From: JACCXJ01 sp052387115
GTDB lineage: Bacteria; Pseudomonadota; Gammaproteobacteria; JACCXJ01
NCBI GenBank assembly: GCA_052387115.1
Contig: JBQTJM010000363.1
Coordinates: 1-36,738 of the forward strand
Reading direction: 5' to 3'
DNA: 36,738 nt
Shown: positions 26,114 to 34,748 of the stretch, in pieces
Layout of the letters: every line of letters starts with the position of its first letter
Position numbering within the stretch: position 1 is the stretch's first letter
Made by a program: the position numbers and the translations under genes
The notes under the pieces: generated by a model
Database searches by the model: none
Seen by the model: the letters and a program-made list of their open reading frames with translations, nothing else
What the model was told of the DNA's origin: nothing

Positions 26114-26620
26114 ATGAGCCTTAAGGCACCCCTGGAAACGAAAGACCGCATGGTGGCCTTATTCGCGCTCGCCGCCACCGACACGCCTCGGGCAAATTCC
26201 TGTCCGAGCGAGGAAACGCTCGCGGAATTCATCGACGGGCGGCTAAGCGGCCAGGCACGCGAGACCATGCTGGCACACCTCAATCGCTGCCGCGCTTGCT
26301 ATCATCATTGGTTGGAGGCCGCCGCTTACCTGAGTAGCAGTGAAGCGGCCGCCTCCGCGCCTTCGAACACGAGGCCGGCGGCGCGCCTTTGGCAGCGGCT
26401 TCAGGTCTGGTTCGGCGATTGGAGCATCGCCGTACCCGTCGCGGCCAGCGTGGTCTTCGCCCTCGTTCTTTGGTGGCCGCGATCCCCCGATCTAAACGCC
26501 GAGCTTGATATCGCCTATGCGAAGCTGGGGACGGAGCACGCTGCTTTCGCTCAAGCTTCCCCGCCACTGCCTTGGGAAGGGGCGGCTTTGGGTTTCAGCG
26601 AGTTCCAAGCCTGCCGTTGA
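26114..26620 (+). CDS. Anti-sigma-factor-like membrane protein with zf-HC2 domain
   Basis: A 168-residue protein. The N-terminal zinc-binding anti-sigma domain has C30, H55, C59, C62 in the H-x3-C-x2-C arrangement (AHLNRCRACYHHWLEAA). One membrane segment lies at about 103-121 (WSIAVPVAASVVFALVLWW), then a short periplasmic tail with PLPWEGAALGF. GGAAGG is 8 bp before ATG 26,114. The tail ends abruptly at TGA 26,620 while related coding character continues in another frame, so its C-terminus may be altered by a frameshift. No sigma factor gene is upstream; an IS200 element lies there instead. It may be an orphan. Confidence 0.75.
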   Translation: MSLKAPLETKDRMVALFALAATDTPRANSCPSEETLAEFIDGRLSGQARETMLAHLNRCRACYHHWLEAAAYLSSSEAAASAPSNTRPAARLWQRLQVWFGDWSIAVPVAASVVFALVLWWPRSPDLNAELDIAYAKLGTEHAAFAQASPPLPWEGAALGFSEFQACR

Positions 26621-26848
26621 TCCTAGACGGGGAGACTCGAGCTCAGCCCTTGCTGCGCGCCGCACCTACACGTTCCATGCTGAAGACCCTTAAGCAGGCC
26701 GCCTCCCAGAGGGCGGAGGGTTTGTTGAACGCTGCGGTCGATTACCTGAAGCAGGCGAGAGACGCCGATCCAAGCTATTTGCCGGCGCGGCTCAACTTCG
26801 CCGTGGCCTATCTTTATCTCGGCCAGCCCCAGCAGGCGAGCGCCTGGG
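26621..26848 (+). pseudogene. TPR-protein remnant
   Basis: In the frame of position 26,677 a short coding-like stretch reads LKTLKQAASQRAEGLLNAAV, then DYLKQARDADPSYLPARLNF and AVAYLYLGQPQQA, a clear tetratricopeptide-type repeat. It has no convincing start and is joined directly to the TpsB fragment in another frame. TPR (often CHAT) proteins are common neighbours of TpsB genes, so this looks like the residue of such a gene after an internal deletion. Confidence 0.6.
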
Positions 26849-27925
26849 GTGTTGCAGGTGCAGATCGAAGAAGCGCGACCCTACGAGATCGGCGTCTCCT
26901 TCAACAACCGATACTCGACCAGCGTCGGAGAGCTGCGCGGGGAAGTGTATGGGGCTCATTACAACCTCACGGGTTTCGGTGATGTACTCACGGCGCATTA
27001 TGGGATCACCGAAGGTACAGACACTATAGGCGCCTCCTATTCCTTTCCCTTCACTGCTCGCGACACGCGCTTGAACCTCTATTTCGACCGCGGCGATTCC
27101 GATATCGTCGAGGAGCCCTTCGATGCCATCGACATTACGAGCGAAACCGAGACCTTTGGGCTCAGCGTGAGCCATCCCCTTTATCGCACCCCACGACGCC
27201 AATTGCTCGCTGAGCTCGTCTTGGAGCGCAGGCGAAGCGAGACTTTTCTCTTGGGCCAGCCCTTTTCCTTTTCGCTCGGACCTCAAGATGGCAAGAGCGA
27301 CGTGTCCGTGCTGCGCTTGCGGCAGGAATGGATAGACCGCAGCCCCGCCCATGTGCTCGCATTACGATCCACCCTAAGCTTCGGTCTCGATGCCCTAGGC
27401 GCCACGCAGAACGGCGGAGACGTTCCCGATGGCCAGTTCTTCGCCTGGCTCGGCCAGGCTCAGTGGGTGCGACGGCTTTGGGATACCGATAACCAGATAC
27501 TCGTTCGGGGTGAGCTCCAGTGGGCGGCAGACCCCTTGCTCCCCTTGGAGAAGCTTGGTGTCGGAGGTGCGAGCACCGTGCGTGGATATGAGGAAAACCT
27601 GCTGGTGCGCGACCGAGGGTTTGTCGGCTCGATCGAGTTTCGCATTCCGGTATTTCGGCTGCCGCTGCCTTTCCTCACCAGGGAACCCGAGGATGGCCAA
27701 GTACAGTTGGCGACGTTTTATGACTTCGGCTGGAGCGAGAACGTGGAAGAAAGCTCGCCTGACCCCAGGACCATCTCGAGTGCGGGGCTCGGCATGCGCT
27801 GGGACCCGCACCCAAAGATCCACAGCGAGCTCTATTGGGGGTTCGCCTTTCGCAACGTCGACACGGAAGGAAAAGGGTTACAGGATAGCGGCATTCACTT
27901 CGCGTTAGAGATGCGGTTTTTTTGA
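26849..27925 (+). pseudogene. N-terminally truncated TpsB (ShlB/FhaC/HecB) outer-membrane barrel
   Basis: 358 codons coding for the C-terminal barrel of a two-partner secretion transporter. It starts in the middle of the family, QVQIEEARPYEIGVSFNN, runs through barrel strands such as LTGFGDVLTAHYGITEG and the VRGYEE motif (GASTVRGYEENLLVRD, the loop that enters the pore in FhaC/BamA relatives), and ends ALEMRFF, a classic outer-membrane C-terminal Phe signature. Complete TpsB proteins are about 550-600 residues; the signal peptide and two POTRA domains are missing. The GTG at 26,849 is not preceded by a convincing start region. It is fused to the TPR remnant, so it is probably not exported. 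Confidence 0.85.
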
Positions 27926-28055
27926 GCGCGAAGGCACGATGGGGTAACGCTGCAGGGCGTGGCACGGCCGATGACCTGGGGATTTGCATTCAGGGAGCGC
28001 CAGCGCATTGGTTGGGCCGCGCCCGAAGCCGACCCCAACCCTAGGATCTGCGCCT

Positions 28056-28838
28056 CTAGCGAATGTCGACCGGATCGCCCACCCGGATCGGCTTGCCGGC
28101 CTCGGAGGGTGGGATGCGCGTATTCACGGCCAGCCGGTAGAAGTGATTGAAGCGCGAGCGCGCGGCCCAGGCCGGCAGGGTCTCCGCGCGCCGAACCGCG
28201 AGCGTCTTCTGGAATCCGCGGTCTTCCGTGCCGGTCAGGGGATCGCGGGTCGGCACCACGCAGCGCTGGCAGGGATTGGTGCCCTCGAAGCGCACCGCGC
28301 CGACCGTGAAGCGCACCGTGGTGCCGGCCTCGCCGTACAAGCGGTCCTCCCAGAACCCGGGGACCCCGCCGATCTCGAGGTTGGTTCGAAAGCGCATCCG
28401 CATCTCTGCCTCCGATCTGGCGGGGAACCAGCCGGCCACCAGGGCGAGCGTGGCCGTACTGATGATCGTGGGGCCAAAGGCTTCTTTGTCGTCGGGGAAG
28501 CCGCTCTCGGGGTTGTCCCGGACGTACACCGGAAACCCGAAGAACGCGCCGAGCCAGGCGGCCAGCGCCTCCCGCTCGGCATCGAGCCGGAAGCTCTGCT
28601 CCTCCCGGCCCGCGCGCAAGGTGACCCGCGACCCCGATCCGTCATAGCGCGCGCGCAGGCGGTGCACGTCGGCGAGTCGCTTGCCGTTCACGAAGCGGCC
28701 CTCCGCGTCCACGATCGCGTAGCGGCGGTCGTGCTCCAGGGCGCCCTGGGCCGATACTCGCGCCTCGCCGACGCTGATCCCGTCCAGGGACTTGATCGGA
28801 TACAAGACGATGCGCGTGATGCAGGCCATGCGGGCCAT
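28056..28838 (-). CDS. MOSC domain protein (YcbX-like)
   Basis: A 260-residue protein from ATG 28,838; nearby in-frame ATGs at 28,850 and 28,829 are alternatives, and GGGAG precedes the chosen one. The N-terminal MOSC_N barrel (IVLYPIKSLDG, EHDRRYAIVD) is followed by the MOSC domain with the conserved Cys in NPCQRCVVPTRDP, which in related proteins binds molybdenum cofactor sulfur, and the closing RLAVNTRIP. YcbX-type proteins transfer sulfur or reduce N-hydroxylated bases with a CysJ-type reductase. No molybdenum enzyme is nearby. It is convergent with the TpsB remnant. Confidence 0.88.
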   Translation of the reverse strand: MARMACITRIVLYPIKSLDGISVGEARVSAQGALEHDRRYAIVDAEGRFVNGKRLADVHRLRARYDGSGSRVTLRAGREEQSFRLDAEREALAAWLGAFFGFPVYVRDNPESGFPDDKEAFGPTIISTATLALVAGWFPARSEAEMRMRFRTNLEIGGVPGFWEDRLYGEAGTTVRFTVGAVRFEGTNPCQRCVVPTRDPLTGTEDRGFQKTLAVRRAETLPAWAARSRFNHFYRLAVNTRIPPSEAGKPIRVGDPVDIR

Positions 28839-29015
28839 CCTATCTCCCATCTTCGGGTCGGTGATCCCCGCTCGATTCTAGGGCGAATTTCTCACCACTG
28901 CCCGTCGCGAGGCCGCCGAGGCGCCGGTGGCAGGCCGCACGGACTACGGATGGTATCCTATTGCTAAGCTAAGAGCCTGCTTTCACCGAGTAAATCTGCG
29001 CTTTTCATACCTTCC

Positions 29016-29756
29016 ATGCCTCGGTCCGTGTTCCGGTTTTACGAAGAGCTCAACGACTTCCTCCCCCGCGAGCGCCGTAAGACCGCCTTCTCCTGCGACT
29101 GTGCCCGGCATGCGACGGTAAAGAATGCCATCGAATCCTTGGGCGTGCCCCATACCGAGGTGGAGCTGATTCTGGTCAACGGCGAATCTGTCGACTTCAC
29201 CCACCCGGTCCGAGACGGCGATCGGATCAGCGTGTATCCGAAGTTCGAGGCACTCGACGTGAGCCCACTCTTGCGGATCAGGCAACGCCCGCTGCGTGAG
29301 ACACGGTTTGTCGCCGACGCCCATCTCGGGGCGCTTGCCAAGTATCTGCGGCTCCTCGGATTCGACACCCTCTACCGGGACGACTTCCGGGATCAAGAGA
29401 TAGCACGCCTGAGCGCGGAGGAACGCCGCATTTTGCTCACGCGCGATCGGGACCTCCTCATGCACCGGATCATCACCCACGGTTGTTACGTCCGCGCACA
29501 ACGCCCGCTCGAGCAACTGCGCGAGGTGATCGGGCGCCTCGACCTGTCGCGCGCGATCCGGCCCTTCAGCCGCTGCCTGCGCTGCAACGGTCCTATCGAG
29601 CGCATCGATAAATCGTGTATCTCAGGGCGGCTCGCGCCCGACACGCTGCGCTACTACGACGAGCTCTGGACCTGCCGTGCATGCGATCGGGTCTACTGGG
29701 CCGGCTCGCATTTCCGGCGCTTGGAGAAGATCATCGCCGCGGCCTCGCTGTGGTAG
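29016..29756 (+). CDS. Mut7-C RNase-like protein with ubiquitin-like N-terminus
   Basis: A 246-residue protein. Residues about 1-85 are the Mut7-C ubiquitin-like (ThiS/MoaD-like) domain, starting SVFRFYEELNDFLP and ending VRDGDRISVYPKFE. The Mut7-C RNase (PIN-fold) domain follows: RFVADAHLGALAKYLRLLGFDTLY, acidic RDRDLLMHR, and a C-terminal zinc ribbon with CLRCNG and CRACDRVYW. It is a predicted RNase of unknown substrate, related to eukaryotic Mut-7. Length and both domains are typical of bacterial members. A start at 29,016 fits the domain. Confidence 0.9.
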   Translation: MPRSVFRFYEELNDFLPRERRKTAFSCDCARHATVKNAIESLGVPHTEVELILVNGESVDFTHPVRDGDRISVYPKFEALDVSPLLRIRQRPLRETRFVADAHLGALAKYLRLLGFDTLYRDDFRDQEIARLSAEERRILLTRDRDLLMHRIITHGCYVRAQRPLEQLREVIGRLDLSRAIRPFSRCLRCNGPIERIDKSCISGRLAPDTLRYYDELWTCRACDRVYWAGSHFRRLEKIIAAASLW

Positions 29757-30093
29757 GCGAATCCAATGCGCGGAGTGATTCCGAGCAGAACCGGCGTCGA
29801 ATATTCGGGTTCCTGAGTCACCTCGGGCGCAACGCGATGGCGCGCCTCTATGAAGCGCGGGCCATGACCGCCTTCATCGGCGAGGTGGCGATCGCGGTTG
29901 CTCCCGTTTGCGCTCAGAGCTTGTGAAAAAATCGCCGCGAGCGAAGGGAGGTCGCGTTCCGCCGGAGCGCAGGAACCGCAGTGTATGTTGAAATACATGA
30001 GGATTCCGAGCACCGCCGGAACGCGAGATCCCGAGCGCAGCAGGTTTTTTCACAAGCTCTCACTCCGCTGGCGCCGCCTGGCCTCGGGCCCTC
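29757..30093. other. Intergenic region carrying a MITE-like hairpin
   Basis: The 337 bp between the Mut7-C gene and the DUF499 stop hold no credible gene. Apart from the hairpin element at 29,917-30,059, no promoter or terminator is recognised. Confidence 0.5.
29917..30059 (+). repeat. MITE-like long imperfect hairpin
   Basis: The left end GAGCTTGTGAAAAAATC is mirrored by GAGCTTGTGAAAAAACC read on the other strand from 30,059. The arms, about 60 bp, share further blocks (TCGCGTTCC, GGAA), and the centre is TGTAT with ATACA at 29,982-29,997. The whole 143-bp unit can fold into one long hairpin. One arm occurs again at 2,288-2,325. It is therefore a dispersed non-coding element, probably moved by an unseen transposase. 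Confidence 0.7.
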
Positions 30094-32850
30094 CTACTCC
30101 ACCCGCACGGTCTCGGAAAGGCCCAGTTCTGCGAGGATCTCCCGGATCTCCATGGATAGACTCGCGGCGCTCTCGGACTTGACTGTGACCGAGAGATCCA
30201 CTCCGACCCTGAGGTTGGAGCCGGATCGGAGCTTCGGAAGGATCCGCGTCCCGAGGCGGTTCCAGACCTCGGGTGGAACGGTACCTAGGAGGCGTAGGAT
30301 CGTGGTCTCGGATCCTGGTGTGGGTTTAGTAAACGGCTCGGGAGTTGGCTCGGGCGATATCTCCGGTTTAGATTCCGCCTCAGAAGTCGCAACGAGCTCG
30401 GGCGGTGGCGCGCTCTTCTGCGTCTGCGCGGTTGCCTTACGCAACAAGAATACGCCAGCCTCAAATGCAACCTCGTCTGGCGCCACAGACTCCTCGAACC
30501 AGATCCGCTCGTAGCCACCGTCGCGATTGTGACCGGACGCTAGGCCGAAGTCTCCTCGTCCGACAAACTCGATGATCTTGCTCCGCAGGACCAGGTCGGG
30601 ATCGACGAGGCGCGTGAGGGAGCCGTTGAGGAAGCTCTGCCGCAGGCTCGCGAGTGGCCACGCCCCGGCCTCCCTGAGGGCCGGAGGCCAGTTCCGCTCG
30701 ATGTAGCCGGCGCCCACGGACTCGTTGAGTAGTGCCTCCGACTTGAGCGCGGCAATGACCCGTCCGCAGAGCGTCTCGCCGCTCGAGGAGTGCCCCGCGC
30801 CCAGATCGATCACCTTGAGCCCATCCGGCTCCTCGGTGTCGGCAAGGACGGCGAAGCGGTAGTCGCCCCATACCTCATCTTTCGCGGTCTCCTGCGAATC
30901 CTTGACCTTCGACTGGAGCTCTGCGCGGTCGCTCTTGTCGAACTCGCCGCCGAGCGTCCCGTCGGCGATCTCGCGCGCGACCCGCTTCCAGGCGAGCCCC
31001 AGCTCGATCTTGTCCCGCAGACCCCGGCCGGGCTTCTTGAGGCACCAGACGAGCGCGCCCGGGTAGAGCCGCGGTGACTTGCCGCGGTGGCGGGTCCCTT
31101 CTCCGATCTCTGCGCGCTGCGATCCGCTGCCCGACCACTCCACCTCGGGATCGGCCACGACGAGCGTGAGCCTCGGTGTGTCCGGGATCTCCGCCCCCTC
31201 GCCAGGGAAGGGCACGACCGGAATGCTCGCGCCGCGCCGAAACTCGTCCTCGATACATCTTCGCAAGGCGGGCTTGACTTCCGTCTCGTCGTCGAGCGAC
31301 GCGCGCCGGTCGCTCACCACCTTCTTCATCGTGGGCTGGTAGCCGATCCGAAAGCCGTCCGAGCCCGCCTTGCGAATGAAGTAGGACCGGTCCTCGATCG
31401 CGAACGCGGCGTTGTCGATAGTCGTCGTGTCGAGCTCAGGCCCGCCGAGGGCGAAGCGCAACTCGGGGAGGTGTGCGACCTTGTCGGTCTGCCCGCCCGA
31501 CGACTCGAAGAGGATCGCGGTGCCGGCGCGCCGGTGCATGTCACGCAGCGGTCCCTTGGTGTCGGCGTCGAGTGCCTTGGCGTGCGCCAGCTCGCCGGCG
31601 AGGTCCGTGTCGATCGCGGTGACGAGGCGCGATTCGCCGAGCTGACCCAGTACCACACCCCGAAAGCCGGGCTCGGAAAGCGGCGCCGAGCCGAGCGTGA
31701 TGAGCGGCTCGGTGCGCGCCTTGCGGAAGGCGTCCTGGGCGGCGATCGCGATCCACTGGGCCAGCATCGCCAGCGTACCGCGCGTCTGCTGATATTGTGG
31801 CAGGGCCTGCCACTTGCGCTGGAAGACCGACAGCGTCGCGGGATGGAAGGGATAGCGGGCCTCGAAGCGGCGCTGCAGGAACTCGCGGGCCTTGGCCTCC
31901 GTGGCAGCGCTATCGACCGCCGTCCACTCCGGCGGGAGCTGCGCCCGCCGCTCGAAGCACCAGTCGCCGAAGGCCTTGGTGACGTTCTTCCGGACCTTTT
32001 CGCTCCCCAGATCCTCGAAGAGCCGTCGCCGGACGACCTCGGCGATCTCGGTCTCATCGTTGGCGATCAGGTCCTTGGCGACACGCCGCACGACCTTCGA
32101 GATCTTCTCCTGCCAGTCCTTGTCCCAGTCGGTCAACTCGACCTGACTGCGCGGCAGGCTGATCACGGTGGCGCCGTGCGTCGTGCCGGTGGTCGCCACG
32201 GTCAGGTTCTGGATGAAGGCGTGGAACGAGTCGGCGTTCGCGCGGTGGCGATTCAGGAAGTTGAGCACCTCGTCGAAGAGGAGGAGCACCGGCGCGCCCG
32301 CTGCCTGGAAGACACGGGCGATCGCCTCGGTCCCCGGCGGCGTGGTCCGTGCCGCCGGGCCTAAAGCCTCGACGCCCTTGTCGCCTGCGAGCTGGCGGGC
32401 GATATCGATCCACGGCGTCTCGCGCCCCGCCTGCGGGTCCCAGGCGTTGCCCACGAAGACGGCGACCCGTGCCTTCGGAACCGAAAGGACGCCCGCTTCA
32501 CGCACCAGATCCGACACGCCGTTGTGGCCGGCCGCCGCGTCCCCGTTCTTCGCGAGGTGGTAGAGCGTGGCCAACGTGTGCGTCTTGCCGCCGCCGAACG
32601 GAGTGATGAGCGTGAGCACCGGCGCGGTGTTCTCGGTCTTCCCCGAGAGTCGCCGCAGGACCATGCCGGCATGCTCGCGCAGCGCCCGCGTGAAGCAGGT
32701 GCGGGCGAAGAACTGGGCCGGATCGCGGTAGTCCTCCGGCGCCGTCCCGGCCACCACCTGCTCGAGCGCGATGGCGAACTCGTCCGGATTGAACGAGCGA
32801 CCCTCCCGGACCTCTTTGCGCCGTGTCGCGACCTTGTACCAGGGTTCCAT
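30094..32850 (-). CDS. DUF499 family AAA+ ATPase, defence-associated
   Basis: A 918-residue protein of the DUF499 (COG1483) family. Walker A is PFGGGKT (84-90), preceded by PVLTLIT, and Walker B is LLLFDEVLNFLNRHR (DE at 193-194). Further family features follow, such as LPRSQVELTDWDKDWQEKI pieces and FHPATLSVFQRKW. Such ATPases are commonly encoded with DUF1156 methylases in defence islands and NCBI annotates some as anti-phage associated. ATG 32,850 has AGGAGG 7 bp upstream, which decides the start over an upstream in-frame codon at 32,883. It ends with TAG. It is the last gene of the minus-strand operon, 54 bp after the DUF4276 gene. Its C-terminal third has a Thr/Pro/Glu-rich linker. Confidence 0.88.
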   Translation of the reverse strand: MEPWYKVATRRKEVREGRSFNPDEFAIALEQVVAGTAPEDYRDPAQFFARTCFTRALREHAGMVLRRLSGKTENTAPVLTLITPFGGGKTHTLATLYHLAKNGDAAAGHNGVSDLVREAGVLSVPKARVAVFVGNAWDPQAGRETPWIDIARQLAGDKGVEALGPAARTTPPGTEAIARVFQAAGAPVLLLFDEVLNFLNRHRANADSFHAFIQNLTVATTGTTHGATVISLPRSQVELTDWDKDWQEKISKVVRRVAKDLIANDETEIAEVVRRRLFEDLGSEKVRKNVTKAFGDWCFERRAQLPPEWTAVDSAATEAKAREFLQRRFEARYPFHPATLSVFQRKWQALPQYQQTRGTLAMLAQWIAIAAQDAFRKARTEPLITLGSAPLSEPGFRGVVLGQLGESRLVTAIDTDLAGELAHAKALDADTKGPLRDMHRRAGTAILFESSGGQTDKVAHLPELRFALGGPELDTTTIDNAAFAIEDRSYFIRKAGSDGFRIGYQPTMKKVVSDRRASLDDETEVKPALRRCIEDEFRRGASIPVVPFPGEGAEIPDTPRLTLVVADPEVEWSGSGSQRAEIGEGTRHRGKSPRLYPGALVWCLKKPGRGLRDKIELGLAWKRVAREIADGTLGGEFDKSDRAELQSKVKDSQETAKDEVWGDYRFAVLADTEEPDGLKVIDLGAGHSSSGETLCGRVIAALKSEALLNESVGAGYIERNWPPALREAGAWPLASLRQSFLNGSLTRLVDPDLVLRSKIIEFVGRGDFGLASGHNRDGGYERIWFEESVAPDEVAFEAGVFLLRKATAQTQKSAPPPELVATSEAESKPEISPEPTPEPFTKPTPGSETTILRLLGTVPPEVWNRLGTRILPKLRSGSNLRVGVDLSVTVKSESAASLSMEIREILAELGLSETVRVE

Positions 32851-32904
32851 TCCGATCCTCCTACGGTCTTTGCGTGCGTGCAAATAGCCCCGCCGCCGGT
32901 TGCT

Positions 32905-33543
32905 TCAGCCGCCCGAGGTTAACTGAACCCACCCTGCAGGCGGCCACACCGCCGGGGCCACCCCAGCGGCTGCGGCAAGCGTACCGAAGGCGCTCACTAG
33001 CTTACGGAAGCTACGGCAGCGCCGGTATGCGCTCTCGAGGTCGAGATGCGCAGTCATTGCAGCCTGATCGACGGAGGCGGAATAGCTCGCGCCGGACAGC
33101 ATGCGTCGTTCCAGCTCGCCTTTAGCATCGCGAGGCGACTCCGGATCGGGGTGCGAGGTTGCCTCGGGGAGGACGCCGGCCCTCCCGCGCAACGCTTCGA
33201 TGCTCGCGAGGAACCACGCTTCGTACTCGCGCTTCGCCATGACCACCGCGCAGGGCCTCTCACCCGCTGCGTCCCGCGCCCAGCGTTCGAGAGTCGGCGC
33301 CAACTCCCTGGGGCAATCGTCGTCGGCATCGAATAGCACGAGTATCCCAGCGCAATCCTCGCGTAGCGCCGCGAACTGCACCGCGATCTGCAGGGAGTCC
33401 TTCCTCACCAGCTCCGTGCGCAGCTTGCGGTGCGGCCTGCCGACCTCGAGCCCCCACGCTTGGGCTTCGTCCCGCAACCGGCGTAGTAGCAGCGGCACGG
33501 CCGCCTCGTCGCCTTGTCCCTCGACGATCGGCTGGATGATCAC
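32905..33543 (-). CDS. DUF4276 family protein, second copy type
   Basis: A 212-residue DUF4276 protein, more divergent from the copy at 16,886 than expected for a recent duplication. It opens IIQPIVEGQGDEAAVPLLL (E8, the TOPRIM-like Glu), then GILVLFDADDDCP (72-76), the acidic strand end, and AVVMAKREYEAWFLASIE, which corresponds to CRELESFYLADL in the other copy. The GTG at 33,543 overlaps the AAA gene stop as GTGA. With the ATPase it forms the same two-gene unit as in the vapBC module. TOPRIM-like nuclease activity is inferred only from these residues. Confidence 0.85.
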   Translation of the reverse strand: MIIQPIVEGQGDEAAVPLLLRRLRDEAQAWGLEVGRPHRKLRTELVRKDSLQIAVQFAALREDCAGILVLFDADDDCPRELAPTLERWARDAAGERPCAVVMAKREYEAWFLASIEALRGRAGVLPEATSHPDPESPRDAKGELERRMLSGASYSASVDQAAMTAHLDLESAYRRCRSFRKLVSAFGTLAAAAGVAPAVWPPAGWVQLTSGG

Positions 33544-34748
33544 GCGAAGTCCTCGAACAGTTCTTCCTGCACGAGATTCGCGTGGTCCTCGAAGAGCGGC
33601 GCCGGATCAAGCGCGTTCGAGCGCAGCAGCTCGCCTGCGCCCATCAGATGATCGTGCAGCGCCTTGCGCGCCGAATCGGAGACTAGCGCGACCCGCGTCG
33701 CCCCTTCGGTCCACTCCACGATCCGCAAGTGGCGATCTGTGATCCATTTCACGTCGAGCAGCTCGGGGCTGTGCGTGGTCACCACAACCTGCATGTGTTT
33801 CGAGGCGTGGCGGAGCAGATCGAGAACCGACTCAAGCGCGCCGGGGTGTATGGTCGCCTCGGGCTCCTCCACCGCGATTAACGAGGGCACCGGCCGCTGG
33901 AACACTGCCGCGAGCATTCCGATCGCACGCAGGGTGCCGTCCGACATGCTGAAGCCCTCGAACTTGAGGCGCTTCTGCTCGCCCCATTCCTGCGTGAACT
34001 CGAGCGACAGGTTCCTGCCGTGCTTCTTCACCTGTACTCTTTTCGTATTCGGAACGATGGTTGCCAAAATGTCCGAGATGCGTTGGAAATCACCTTCCGA
34101 CTGGCGCTCGATCTCCTTGAGCACACTGGTTACGTTGCTGCCATCGAATTTTAGGCTCGTGCCGCTGTCCGGATCCTGCATCTCGCGCAGCTTACCCGGC
34201 TCGATGGAATACACACGCATGGCCGCGAGCGTGCGCAGCACCGGCGCGAATGTCGCCTCGCCGCCGACCAGCGGCAAGCTGAGCGACGAAGGGTCGAGGG
34301 CGGGCTTCAGGCCGCTCGCGTTTGTATCGAACGTCGTCCCTTCGCGGTCGAACCACAGACGTTGTCCGCGCTCGCGGCCGACGGAACACTGTTCGCGCAC
34401 CACCGAGAACCCGTAGTTCGGCAGCGCCTTCACCTCGAACGCGTAGAAGCCATGCGCCGTTTTCCCGTTCAGGTGTCCGAAATCCACGCGCAAACCGAGG
34501 TTCGGCGGATAGCTCCTGCCAGACGAACGGTTGCGTACGGTCGAGATGCCGCCTGCCTTGTCGAACACCGCCTGCAGGGGTGCCGCCATCGCTTCGGCAA
34601 GAAACGCAAAGGCGCTGATGAGATTGCTCTTGCCCGAGCCGTTACGCCCAACGAAAATCGTCGGGTTGTCGAAGGTGATGCGTTCTGAAGGAATACTTCG
34701 GAACCGCTTCAGGATCAGTTGCTTGACGGTCGGTTCCATGTCGTTCAC
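33540..34748 (-). CDS. AAA family ATPase (AAA_21/RecF-like), defence operon
   Basis: A 402-residue ATPase. Walker A is GRNGSGKS (34-41), the ABC-type signature region is SMSDGTLRAIGMLA, Walker B is LIAVEEPEATIHPG and the switch His is in VVVTTHSPELLDV. Its fold type is that of the ATPase at 15,702, though overall sequence similarity outside these motifs looks limited. The GTG at 34,748 overlaps the stop of the DUF1156 gene (GTGA), supporting this start over ATG 34,739. It sits between DUF1156 and DUF4276, and ends in another GTGA overlap. Confidence 0.9.
   Translation of the reverse strand: MNDMEPTVKQLILKRFRSIPSERITFDNPTIFVGRNGSGKSNLISAFAFLAEAMAAPLQAVFDKAGGISTVRNRSSGRSYPPNLGLRVDFGHLNGKTAHGFYAFEVKALPNYGFSVVREQCSVGRERGQRLWFDREGTTFDTNASGLKPALDPSSLSLPLVGGEATFAPVLRTLAAMRVYSIEPGKLREMQDPDSGTSLKFDGSNVTSVLKEIERQSEGDFQRISDILATIVPNTKRVQVKKHGRNLSLEFTQEWGEQKRLKFEGFSMSDGTLRAIGMLAAVFQRPVPSLIAVEEPEATIHPGALESVLDLLRHASKHMQVVVTTHSPELLDVKWITDRHLRIVEWTEGATRVALVSDSARKALHDHLMGAGELLRSNALDPAPLFEDHANLVQEELFEDFA

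Noticed and set aside
28003..28040. Hairpin between GGTTGGG and CCCAACC as a terminator for the convergent genes.
   Set aside because: The loop is about 17 bases and no T-tract follows on either strand.
31087..32364. A 425-codon plus-strand frame over DUF499.
   Set aside because: Antisense shadow of the ATPase gene in high-GC DNA; no motif or ribosome-binding site.
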